64,000 nucleotides of DNA from positions 62,001 through 126,000 of the forward strand of contig JADZGB010000026.1 of the NCBI GenBank assembly GCA_020854105.1, in the 5' to 3' direction. Position 1 is the stretch's first letter; each line of letters starts with the position of its first letter. This document shows positions 19,001 through 26,551 of the stretch, piece by piece. This stretch comes from Burkholderiales bacterium (lineage in GTDB: Bacteria; Pseudomonadota; Gammaproteobacteria; Burkholderiales; SHXO01). The translations under genes were made by a program, and so were the position numbers. The notes under the pieces were generated by a model, which worked only from the letters and a program-made list of their open reading frames with translations, did not search any database and had not been told where the DNA came from.

Positions 19001-19489
19001 TTGCGGCCCTCCCGCTTCGACCCTGCATCCAGCTCGCCGAACGTGATCGAGACCCATCTGCCCCACAAGGAACTGTCCGCAGGACTGATCGTGGTCCACC
19101 ACGATGGCGCACGCCTGCGCATGCTGTGTCTGCGCCATTTCGACACCTGGGACTTCCCGAAGGCAGCGGTTGCCGACGAGAGTGATGCCCTGGACACCGC
19201 GACTGCGCAGACGCGCGAGGCCACCGGGCTCGAGACCCTGGAGTTTCCGTGGGGCGAGGAGTATCGCGACACGATCGCCTTCGATGACGGAAGGGTGTCG
19301 CGCTACTACTTGGCGGAGAGCCCGGACGCCCACATCGAGCTGCGTGTGCCGGCCGGCGCCGAAGCCCAGGAGGACAACGGTTTCGCCTGGGTGACCTTCG
19401 ACGAGGCCGAGGACATCCTCCCGCCCCGGCTGGCACTGGTGCTGGAGTGGGCGCTGCGGCGCGTCAGCACGCCCCGGCAACCCCGCTAA
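19001..19489 (+). CDS. Nudix-fold protein with degenerate Nudix box
   Basis: A 162-residue protein resembling bis(5'-nucleosyl)-tetraphosphatases: SAGLIVVHH, MLCLRHFDTWDFPK, a helix ending TGLETLEFPWGEEYRDT, then RYYLAES and FAWVTFDEAEDIL. The catalytic helix is eroded. Where the family has a Gly-Gly after FPK, this protein has FPKAAV, and the REUXEE block aligns to TATAQTREATGL, leaving one of three metal-binding Glu residues. It may bind nucleotides or alarmones without hydrolysing them, or be decaying. Start is TTG at 19001 behind GGAG; GTG at 19043 is an alternative. It is monocistronic. Confidence 0.7.
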   Translation: MRPSRFDPASSSPNVIETHLPHKELSAGLIVVHHDGARLRMLCLRHFDTWDFPKAAVADESDALDTATAQTREATGLETLEFPWGEEYRDTIAFDDGRVSRYYLAESPDAHIELRVPAGAEAQEDNGFAWVTFDEAEDILPPRLALVLEWALRRVSTPRQPR

Positions 19490-19528
19490 AGTCAGGAAAA
19501 TACCGAGTCGATCAGCAGACAACCGGTC

Positions 19529-19713
19529 ATGACTGCCACCCATATCGCAAGCCGCGCACTGCATCGCCTGGCCGAACTGGGCCTGCCGTCGAGACATTGA
19601 TCGCGCGCGCGGATGGCGCGATGTACGCCGCCAAGGCCGCCGGACGCGCTCGGGTGGCGATTGCGCCGGCCCGCGGTGAATTGCCCGCCGTCACGGCGGC
19701 GCACCGCCGGTAA
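19529..19713 (+). pseudogene. Internally deleted diguanylate cyclase (GGDEF) remnant
   Basis: Two gene ends sit back to back. From the ATG at 19529, 20 codons read MTATHIASRALHRLAELGLP, much like the start of betaproteobacterial diguanylate cyclases (…LRQLALRRLPPTP-type). From about 19588, in another frame, comes VETLIARADGAMYAAKAAGR, the classic last helix of a GGDEF domain, ending at a stop after 19713. The several hundred codons expected between them are missing, and the first frame stops at 19598-19600. A single large deletion that also changed frame is the simplest reading. No cyclase can be made from it. Confidence 0.7.
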
Positions 19714-19715
19714 CG

Positions 19716-20558
19716 CTACTCCGGAACCACCCAGCGCACCTCGGTGCCGCCCGTGCGCTCCTCTGAAAGCGTGCGCCACAGCCAGGGGAGCATCTTCCTC
19801 GCCTCGTCCTCGAGGCCATACGGGGGATTGACCAGCAGCAGCCCGCAACCACGCAGGCTCTCGTTCCAGCCCTCGGGCAGCACGGACAGCTCCAGCTTCA
19901 GAATCCTGCGGATTCCCGTCGCCACGACGCCGCGCTCGAATGCGTGCATGGCGGTACCGTCCATGAGCGGGTACCACAGGGCGTACACGCCGCTCGCCCA
20001 GCGGCGATGCGCGGTGGCCAGTGCATCGGTCAGGCGCGCGAACTCGCGCGCGCGGTCGAACGAGGAGTCGATCAGGACCAGTCCGCGCCGCTCCTTCGGC
20101 GGCAGGAAGGCCTTGAGCGCCTGATAGCCGTCCATCAGGTGCACGTGCACCTGGCGATCGCCATCGAAGAGCTTGCCCAGTGCGTTGGCATCGTCGCGGT
20201 TGAGCTCGGTGAGCTCGGCGCGATCGCCGGGGCGCAGGAACGCGCGCGCGATGCGCGGCGAACCCGGGTACCAGCGCAGGCGCCCGCCGGCGTTCTCGGC
20301 GCGCACGCACGCCATGTACGGCTCGAGCGGGCCTGGAATGTCGGTACGCTCCCACAGCCGTGCGATCCCGTCGCGGTGTTCGGCGAGCTTCTGCGCCCAC
20401 TCGTGGTTCAGGTCGTAGCGTCCGATGCCGGCGTGCGTATCGAGATAGAAGAACGGCTTGTCCTTCTTGCCCAGCGCGATCAGCAGCCGTGTCAGCAGCG
20501 CGTGCTTGAACACGTCTGCGAAGTTTCCCGCGTGGAACAGATGGCGATAGGCGAGCAT
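19716..20558 (-). CDS. rlmJ: 23S rRNA (adenine(2030)-N(6))-methyltransferase RlmJ
   Basis: A 280-residue SAM-dependent enzyme, the same length as E. coli RlmJ, that methylates A2030 of 23S rRNA. Family blocks: MLAYRHLFHAGNFADVFKH, FFYLDTHAGIGRYDL (SAM site), RWYPGSPRIAR, TGIRRILKLELSVLP and WVVPE at the C-terminus. The catalytic motif IV, usually DPPY or DPSY, reads DSSF here (residues 164-167), keeping the Asp and an aromatic but losing both Pro. The start was set at the conserved MLAYRH. It follows the MazG-like gene by 53 bases on the same strand. Confidence 0.9.
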   Translation of the reverse strand: MLAYRHLFHAGNFADVFKHALLTRLLIALGKKDKPFFYLDTHAGIGRYDLNHEWAQKLAEHRDGIARLWERTDIPGPLEPYMACVRAENAGGRLRWYPGSPRIARAFLRPGDRAELTELNRDDANALGKLFDGDRQVHVHLMDGYQALKAFLPPKERRGLVLIDSSFDRAREFARLTDALATAHRRWASGVYALWYPLMDGTAMHAFERGVVATGIRRILKLELSVLPEGWNESLRGCGLLLVNPPYGLEDEARKMLPWLWRTLSEERTGGTEVRWVVPE

Positions 20559-20611
20559 GGGATGGCTGGGAAAGTAAGCGGCCGCGCGGAAGGTCGCGAC
20601 CGCCTGCAGGG

Positions 20612-20968
20612 TCAGAGCCGGTCGTACTTGGTGGAATGTCCGCGTGCCTTGTCCACCGGATACTTGCGCGCATTGAGTTCGAGCTTGCGCTGCGCCGCCT
20701 GCAGCGGATCGATGTCGAGCCGGTCGCACAGACGCAGCAGGAACAGAAGCACGTCGGCGACTTCCAGTTCGACCTCGGCGCGGGTGCGCGGATCCAGGGA
20801 CTGCGCCTGCTCCGGGCTCAGCCACTGGAAATGCTCCATCAGTTCCCCGGCCTCGACCACCATGGCCATCGCCAGGTTCTTCGGGTTGTGGAACTGATCC
20901 CAGTCCCGCTCGGCGACGAATGCGCGCAGGCGATCGCGGATCTGTTCGAGGGTCGGGGGAGATTCCAT
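20612..20968 (-). CDS. MazG-like nucleotide pyrophosphohydrolase
   Basis: A 118-residue all-alpha NTP pyrophosphohydrolase of the short MazG/dCTPase type. Metal-binding residues sit in AMVVEAGELMEHF (EXXE) and EVELEVADVLLFLLRL (EXXD); NPKNLAM and the C-terminal KY region complete the fold. It hydrolyses (d)NTPs to NMP and pyrophosphate, cleaning non-canonical nucleotides from the pool. The length is normal. It is probably co-transcribed with rlmJ. The 290 bases upstream, to 21258, show no gene. Confidence 0.88.
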   Translation of the reverse strand: MESPPTLEQIRDRLRAFVAERDWDQFHNPKNLAMAMVVEAGELMEHFQWLSPEQAQSLDPRTRAEVELEVADVLLFLLRLCDRLDIDPLQAAQRKLELNARKYPVDKARGHSTKYDRL

Positions 20969-21258
20969 GGAAGGGCCGGCGGAAAGGCCTCCATGCTACC
21001 GCCTTTTCCCGGCACCAGCGCGCGCAGGGACGAGGCGGTGCCTCCCCTTGCAGCGCGACGATGAGATGCTTTCGCCGTCGGGATTACCAGCCCCGACGCA
21101 AAGCTCTGCCGCTTCTGTATTCTCACGACAGCGTGTTTGACCGGTGGTGGAACGCATGCCTTGCCGGCACACACTCCACGACCGCCAGGCCAGATCATCG
21201 GCCCGGCGGAATTGTTCTTTAGACGTGTTACATCCATTCGGGTTCCACGACGCCGGCC

Positions 21259-21771
21259 TCAGTGCGTCACGAACGGACTGTCGACGTACACCAGCTCGCC
21301 GGTTCGCCGGTTCTGATACCAGTCGAGCCGGTCCTCGGTGCGCAGGAAGCGCATCAGCCGCGGGAACGGCACGTCCGGCAACGGTTCGAACGCCTCCGAC
21401 TGCTTGTTGCTCCAGGCCCTGGGGATCACCAACCGGCCGGGCCGATGCGCCGCATGCCAGCACAGCGGAATTCCTTGCGCGTGGCCGGACTCCAGCCACA
21501 GGCATGGATGGAGCAGCCCGACGTTCTGATCGACGATCGCGACCTCGGGAACCCGCGATTCCCCGCCGCAGTGCAGCCCGCAAGCCTCCAGCACGCCGAG
21601 GAAGAAACGCGTGTCGCGCGGCGATAGAAAGCCGACGCGGCTGATGCGCCCGTCGCTGCAGAAGCCTGCACTGGGGCAGTCGCGTGCAAAGCCCTCCACC
21701 CCGCCGGGGTAGCGCTGCGTCAGGATCCTGTTCTCCACCAGCACGCTGAGGGCTTCGGCCAGGACACTCAT
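21259..21771 (-). CDS. Hypothetical protein, 170 residues
   Basis: I do not recognise this protein. It is soluble, with no signal peptide or membrane helix. It has several Cys (FARDCPSAGFCSDGRISRVGF and CGLHCGG), a central VAIVDQNVGLLHPCLWLESG block and a C-terminal RLDWYQNRRTGELVYVDSPFV. Codon use looks like the neighbours and the gene is intact. It is on the same strand as the MazG-like gene but 290 bases away, so probably independent. The Cys pairs could bind zinc, but spacing does not match a known finger. Confidence 0.65.
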   Translation of the reverse strand: MSVLAEALSVLVENRILTQRYPGGVEGFARDCPSAGFCSDGRISRVGFLSPRDTRFFLGVLEACGLHCGGESRVPEVAIVDQNVGLLHPCLWLESGHAQGIPLCWHAAHRPGRLVIPRAWSNKQSEAFEPLPDVPFPRLMRFLRTEDRLDWYQNRRTGELVYVDSPFVTH

Positions 21772-21899
21772 TGCGCCGCTCCCGCACGGGCACCGGCATG
21801 GTCCGCGGTTCGAGTGGAATACATGGGGCCTCCGTCGTTCGCATCCGATGGCGCCAAGGATGCGCGGGTGACTGGCTCAGCAGATGAGCCAGCCAGGCG

Positions 21900-22367
21900 T
21901 CAGCCGGTCCACACCAGCGCAGGGGCATGACCCCGGCGGCCGGCCACCACCGCGTACTGACCGAACCGTCGACCGATGCGCAGCGCGCGGCCGCAGGACA
22001 CCGGCGCGACCAGGAAGCCGGGCTCGGCGGTCCAGTTCGGCAGGTCCGGCATCGCCACCGCTGTCACGACCACTCGTGTGCGCCGCAGTGCATCGCGTAG
22101 GCGCCTCTGGCGGGCGCAATTGCGCCATCGCGGCAGTACCCGGGATGCGGGATTGCAGGCGGTGATGAACGCCCAGTGGCGAACGTCCTTGCGATGCAGC
22201 AGGCGATCGAGCGGCGGCGCGCGCCTTCCGATGCGCAGGTCGATGCGCCGATTGATGCGCCGGCCGATGCGCCGGTCGATGTACTGGGTCCGCGGACCGG
22301 CCTCCTCCACCCGGTAGACGGTGGCGAGGTAGGGCTGCCGGAGGCGCTCGCGCGGCACGCGCGTCAT
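21900..22367 (-). CDS. DUF3293 domain-containing protein
   Basis: A 155-residue protein with the DUF3293 core WAFITACNPASRVL, the Asn-Arg helix RWRNCARQRRLRDALR, and the C-terminal ALRIGRRFGQYAVVAGRRG. Function is unknown. Residues about 30-48 (RRIGRRINRRIDLRIGRR) are an Arg-rich insert encoded by a 12-bp tandem repeat and not expected in the family. The stop of the WYL regulator lies four bases upstream, so the two genes form one unit. Confidence 0.75.
   Translation of the reverse strand: MTRVPRERLRQPYLATVYRVEEAGPRTQYIDRRIGRRINRRIDLRIGRRAPPLDRLLHRKDVRHWAFITACNPASRVLPRWRNCARQRRLRDALRRTRVVVTAVAMPDLPNWTAEPGFLVAPVSCGRALRIGRRFGQYAVVAGRRGHAPALVWTG
22230..22277. repeat. 12-bp tandem repeat, four units, inside the DUF3293 gene
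   Basis: Units GATGCGCAGGTC, GATGCGCCGATT, GATGCGCCGGCC and GATGCGCCGGTC run head to tail. Being a multiple of three, they expand a four-residue unit (RRIG/RRIN/RRID type) without frameshift. Confidence 0.85.
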
Positions 22368-22371
22368 CGCA

Positions 22372-23334
22372 TCAGCCGTAGCGTCTCAGCGCGGCCGAGA
22401 GCCGTTCGCGCACACGCTCGCGCAGCAATGCCGGACCGAGCACCTCGACCTCGTCGCCGTGGCGCAGGATGTCCATCAGCAGTTCCCGATCGTCGCTGAA
22501 TGGAATCTCCAGCACGTAGCTGCCGTCATCCTCCCGCCGCCCCCGCTGCTGCGGGTGCCATTGCTCCTGCGCCACCCAGCGCGCGCGCAGGGGCGTGAAG
22601 CGCAGCACCGCCCACTGCGTGTCGCGGCCGCCGAAGATGCCGTAACCGCTCGCCAGCACGGCATCGAGTTCGGTCTCGGGTATCTCGCACGCGGGCCCCG
22701 GCAGGACCTCCGCCGCCCGCACCGCGTCCACCGCGAAGCTGCGGATGCCCCCACGCAGGTGACACCACGCGTCCAGGTACCAGTTGTCCCGATAGTGGAC
22801 CAGTCGCTGCGGAGACAGCTCCCGCCCGGTGCAGTCGTCGCGCGCGCGGTTGTAATACTCCACGCGCAGCCGGCGGCGCTCGAGCAGCGCGCGGGCGGCG
22901 GTCTGGAAGTGCGCCAGCGGCAGCGCCCGCCGCGTGGCGTGCAGGATGCGGATCCGGCGCTGCATCGCGTCGGCCGGGAGATCGCTGCTGTCGATGACGG
23001 CGCTCAGGCGGGCGAGCAGCGGCTCGATGTGCGGGCCGAGCAGGCCGGGCTCGAGGTTCTGCAGCAGATGCTGCATGGTGAGCAGCGCGTGGATCTCCGC
23101 GGCGTTGAACCACAGGCCGGGGAGTTCCTGCATCCGGGCGCTCGGATCGAAGCGGTAACCGGCCGCCTCGCGGTCCCACACGATCGGGATGTTCAGGCGC
23201 GAGCGCAGGTACTCCAGATCGCGCTTGAAGGTGGCAAGCGAGATCTCGAGTTCTCCCAGGAAGCGCTCGATCGGCACCACGCGATGACGCTCGATGAGCT
23301 GCCGGATCCGATAGAAGCGTTCGGTGCGGTCCAC
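22372..23334 (-). CDS. WYL-domain transcriptional regulator (YafY/DeoR-type HTH)
   Basis: A 320-residue one-component regulator. The N-terminal winged helix-turn-helix (RFLGELEISLATFKRDLEYL, about 24-43) is followed by a mid-region and the WYL domain with VEYYNRARDDC, PQRLVHYRDNWYLDAWC and IRSFAVDAV, whose Trp-Tyr-Leu-like pocket binds nucleic-acid or nucleotide ligands. A WCX-type C-domain ends ERLSAALRRYG. Many WYL regulators control DNA-damage or defence genes, but the only linked gene here is the DUF3293 protein. Confidence 0.88.
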   Translation of the reverse strand: MDRTERFYRIRQLIERHRVVPIERFLGELEISLATFKRDLEYLRSRLNIPIVWDREAAGYRFDPSARMQELPGLWFNAAEIHALLTMQHLLQNLEPGLLGPHIEPLLARLSAVIDSSDLPADAMQRRIRILHATRRALPLAHFQTAARALLERRRLRVEYYNRARDDCTGRELSPQRLVHYRDNWYLDAWCHLRGGIRSFAVDAVRAAEVLPGPACEIPETELDAVLASGYGIFGGRDTQWAVLRFTPLRARWVAQEQWHPQQRGRREDDGSYVLEIPFSDDRELLMDILRHGDEVEVLGPALLRERVRERLSAALRRYG

Positions 23335-23353
23335 CGGCGGATTCTAAACCTCC

Positions 23354-23515
23354 ATGGAACTGCGGCATGGACACCATCGCCCTTGCTGTCCGGCGCTGCT
23401 GTTCCTCGGACTGCCCGCCCTGTTCCTGATCGTCGCCATCCTGCTGGCGCCGAGGCTGTTCCGCGGGATGCGCGCGGTGCCGGGGCGGCTGTTCGGCTCC
23501 GGCCCGGCGCACTGA
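23354..23515 (+). CDS. Possible small single-span membrane protein
   Basis: A 53-residue reading frame in the gap between the WYL regulator and the MBL gene. After a short His/Cys segment it encodes one clean hydrophobic helix (ALLFLGLPALFLIVAILLA), then a basic tail. I recognise no family and see no good ribosome site. The helix and the position, diverging 20 bases from the regulator start, argue for a real gene, but the high-GC background gives chance frames of this size. Confidence 0.4.
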   Translation: MELRHGHHRPCCPALLFLGLPALFLIVAILLAPRLFRGMRAVPGRLFGSGPAH

Positions 23516-23616
23516 ATCCGCACGCCCGGCCCGGCCGCACACGGCCGATGCGTGCGCGCGGACCCGCCGGCATCGCGGGTACACTTCGGCCACAGGTTCA
23601 CCCGACCGGACGCATC

Positions 23617-24567
23617 ATGGAAAAGAAATTCGCCTCCCAGGCCGACCTCGAGCAGAAGAAGATCTCCTTCACCAGGCTTGCCGACTGCGCGTACGCGTAC
23701 ACCGCCGAGGGCGATCCGAACACCGGGGTCGTCATCGGCGACGACGCCGTGATGGTGATCGACACACAGGCCACCCCGGTGATGGCGCAGGACGTGATCC
23801 GGCGCATCCGTTCGGTCACCGACAAGCCGATCAAGTACGTCGTCATGTCGCACTACCATGCCGTGCGCGTGCTGGGCGCGAGTGCCTACGGGGTCGAACA
23901 GATCATCGCCAGCCAGGGCACCCGCGACCTGATCGTCGAGCGCGGCGAAGCGGACATGCGTTCCGAGATCGAGCGCTTCCCGCGCCTGTTCCGTGCGGTC
24001 GAGTCGATTCCCGGACTGACCTGGCCGAGCATCGTGTTCAAGGACGAGATGACATTGTGGATGGGCACGCTGGAGGTGCGCATCCTGCATCTTGGCCGCG
24101 GCCACACGAAGGGCGATACCGTGGTCTGGCTGCCGCGCGAGAAGGTGCTGTTCAGCGGCGACCTGGTCGAGTACGGGGCCACGCCCTACACCGGGGATGC
24201 CTACCTGCGCGAATGGCCTTCCACCCTGGACCGCCTGCGCGCGCTGGAACCCGGGAAGCTCGTTCCCGGACGCGGCGATGCGCTGGTCACGCCCGAACAG
24301 GTGGAGGCCGGCCTGCAGGGCACGAAGAGCTTCATCACGGAGATGTTCGCGGCGGTGCGTGACGGGGCCGACGCGGGCGGGTCGCTCAGGGAGGTCTACC
24401 GCAGCACGTACCGGAAGCTGCGGCCGGACTTCGGGCACTGGGTCATCTTCGACCATTGCATGCCCTTCGACGTCAGCCGCGCCTACGACGAGGCCACGCA
24501 GTATCCGGATCCGCGCATCTGGACGGCCCAGCGCGACAGGGAGATGTGGCAGGCGCTCGAAGGCTGA
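23617..24567 (+). CDS. MBL-fold hydrolase with atypical metal motif
   Basis: A 316-residue metallo-beta-lactamase-fold protein. Landmarks are GVVIGDDAVMVIDTQATP, the motif-2 loop VVMSHYHAVRVLGAS, HLGRGHTKGDTVVWLP and VLFSGDLVEYGATPY. In motif 2 the usual HXHXDH reads HYHAVR, so the Asp and third His of the second metal site are missing. It likely holds one metal or has changed chemistry. The reaction is unknown. It ends five bases before the FAD monooxygenase GTG, so the genes form an operon with DUF2783. The start was chosen at MEKKF; the longer open frame upstream is non-coding. Confidence 0.82.
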   Translation: MEKKFASQADLEQKKISFTRLADCAYAYTAEGDPNTGVVIGDDAVMVIDTQATPVMAQDVIRRIRSVTDKPIKYVVMSHYHAVRVLGASAYGVEQIIASQGTRDLIVERGEADMRSEIERFPRLFRAVESIPGLTWPSIVFKDEMTLWMGTLEVRILHLGRGHTKGDTVVWLPREKVLFSGDLVEYGATPYTGDAYLREWPSTLDRLRALEPGKLVPGRGDALVTPEQVEAGLQGTKSFITEMFAAVRDGADAGGSLREVYRSTYRKLRPDFGHWVIFDHCMPFDVSRAYDEATQYPDPRIWTAQRDREMWQALEG

Positions 24568-24571
24568 ACAC

Positions 24572-26257
24572 GTGAACCATCGCCTGGCCACCCTGCCCTA
24601 CCGCAAGGCGCCCGAACTGGACCGGCGTCCTGCGCCGCGCTACCGGGCGGTGGTGGTGGGCGCAGGTCCGGTCGGCCTGTGCATGGCGATCGACCTCGCA
24701 TGCCACGGCATCGAGTGCGTGCTCATCGACGAGGACGACAGGACCTCCGAGGGCAGCCGCGCCATCTGTTTTGCCAAGCGCACGCTGGAGATCCTCGACC
24801 GGCTGGGCACGGGCCAGCGCACGGTGGACAAGGGCGTGGTGTGGAACCTGGGAAAGGTGTTCCTGCGCGATCGCCTACTCTACCAGTTCGACCTGCTGCC
24901 CGAATCCGGGCACAAGCGGCCCGCCTTCATCAACCTGCAGCAGTACCACCTCGAGCAGTTCCTCGTCGAACGCCTGGCCGGGACCCCGGTGGACGTGCGC
25001 TGGCGCAGCCGGGTCACGGGCGTGACCGTACACGAGGGCGGAGTGAGCGTGACGGTGGGCACCCCGGACGGCGTGTACGCGCTGGAGTGCGACTGGCTGC
25101 TCGCCTGCGACGGTGCCCGCAGCCCGATCCGCACCACGCTCGGTCTGGAGGCCAAGAGCCAGGTATTCCGCGACCGCTTCCTCATCGCCGACGTGAAGAT
25201 GCAGGCGTCGTTTCCGACCGAGCGCTGGTTCTGGTTCGATCCGCCCTTCCACCCCGGGCAGTCGGTGCTCCTGCACCGGCAGGCCGACGACCTGTGGCGC
25301 ATCGACTTCCAGCTCGGATGGGACGCGGATCCGGAGAAGGAGAGGCAGCCGCAACGCGTGCTGCCCCGCATCCGCGCCATGCTGGGCGAAGACACTCCCT
25401 TCTCGCTGGAATGGGTGAGCGTGTACACCTTCCGTTGCCAGCGCATGGACCGTTTCCGCCACGGCCGCGTGTTCTTCCTCGGCGATGCCGCCCATCAGGT
25501 CTCGCCCTTCGGCGCGCGCGGCGCCAACAGCGGCATCCAGGACGCGGACAACCTCGCCTGGAAACTCGCGCTGGTGATGCAGGGCAAGGCGCCCGAGAGC
25601 CTGCTCGATACCTACGAGCGCGAGCGCATGGCAGCCGCCGACGAGAACGTGCTCAATTCCACGCGCAGCACCGACTTCATCACGCCCAAGAGCCGCACCT
25701 CGCGCCTGTTCCGCGACGCCGCCCTGCAGCTTGCCGGCAGGCACGCCTTCGCACGCGGGCTGGTCAATAGCGGGCGCCTGTCGCTGCCGCACACCTATCG
25801 CGACTCGCCGCTCAGCACGCCGGACCGGGACAGCTTCGCGGGCCGCATGCGCCCCGGCGCGCCGTGCGCCGATGCGCCGCTGCGCGCAGGCGATGCGCAG
25901 GCCTGGCTCCTCGACCAGCTGGGCGGTGCCTTCGGCGGGATGTACTACGCGGGCGCGCAGGCGCCCGACCCCGGCCTGCTCGCGCGGCTTCAGGGCCTGT
26001 CACGCCTGCCGCTTCCGGTGCGCCCGCTGCTGCTGTGCGCCACCGGCTGCGCCGGCCCCTGGCGCGCGCTAGGGGCGAGCGTGTTCGAGGACGTCGAGGG
26101 TCTGTACGCAGGGCGCTACGATGCCGCGCCCGGAACGCTCTATCTGGTCCGGCCGGATCAGCACGTCGCGGCACGCTGGCGGCATCTGGAACTGCGCGCG
26201 GTGCGCGAGGCGCTGGCACGCGCGACCGGCCAGCAGCTGGAAGCGCAGACGGCATGA
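24572..26257 (+). CDS. FAD-dependent aromatic-ring monooxygenase (3-HPP hydroxylase-like)
   Basis: A 561-residue class A flavoprotein hydroxylase. The N-terminal Rossmann motif is VVVGAGPVGLCMAIDLA, the NADPH/FAD block is LLACDGARSPIRTTLG, and the second FAD motif is FFLGDAAHQVSPFGARGANS. A C-terminal thioredoxin-like domain follows, as in phenol and 3-(3-hydroxyphenyl)propionate hydroxylases. It would hydroxylate a phenolic acid using NAD(P)H and O2. The GTG start lies five bases after the MBL stop. Its stop overlaps the DUF2783 start (ATGA). The substrate is not identifiable here. Confidence 0.87.
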   Translation: MNHRLATLPYRKAPELDRRPAPRYRAVVVGAGPVGLCMAIDLACHGIECVLIDEDDRTSEGSRAICFAKRTLEILDRLGTGQRTVDKGVVWNLGKVFLRDRLLYQFDLLPESGHKRPAFINLQQYHLEQFLVERLAGTPVDVRWRSRVTGVTVHEGGVSVTVGTPDGVYALECDWLLACDGARSPIRTTLGLEAKSQVFRDRFLIADVKMQASFPTERWFWFDPPFHPGQSVLLHRQADDLWRIDFQLGWDADPEKERQPQRVLPRIRAMLGEDTPFSLEWVSVYTFRCQRMDRFRHGRVFFLGDAAHQVSPFGARGANSGIQDADNLAWKLALVMQGKAPESLLDTYERERMAAADENVLNSTRSTDFITPKSRTSRLFRDAALQLAGRHAFARGLVNSGRLSLPHTYRDSPLSTPDRDSFAGRMRPGAPCADAPLRAGDAQAWLLDQLGGAFGGMYYAGAQAPDPGLLARLQGLSRLPLPVRPLLLCATGCAGPWRALGASVFEDVEGLYAGRYDAAPGTLYLVRPDQHVAARWRHLELRAVREALARATGQQLEAQTA

Positions 26258-26466
26258 ACGCACTGCAGACCATCGCACGGCTGGAGTCCCCGGACGACTT
26301 CTACGAGGCACTGATCGAGGCGCACGGCGGTCTCACCGACGCGCAGAGCGAGATGCTCAACGCACGCCTGATTCTGCTGCTCGCCAACCACATCGGCGAC
26401 ATGCAGGTCCTGCGCGAAGCCCTCGCGGCTGCGCGGGAAGGACTCGACGACCCCGCCGCCCCGTGA
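26254..26466 (+). CDS. DUF2783 small protein
   Basis: A 70-residue helical protein (LESPDDFYEALIEAHGGLTDAQ, then NARLILLLANHIGDMQVLREAL) of the DUF2783 family. This family habitually accompanies flavin monooxygenases of the type encoded upstream and may be a small partner or stability factor; its role is not established. ATGA overlap with the monooxygenase indicates translational coupling. Confidence 0.8.
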   Translation: MNALQTIARLESPDDFYEALIEAHGGLTDAQSEMLNARLILLLANHIGDMQVLREALAAAREGLDDPAAP

Positions 26467-26551
26467 GCAATGCCCGCATCCCGATCGGAATCGCGGCGCT
26501 GCCCGCGCGCATCGCGCCGGGGGGTGAGGCCGGCTCGCGCGAGCCGAACGC

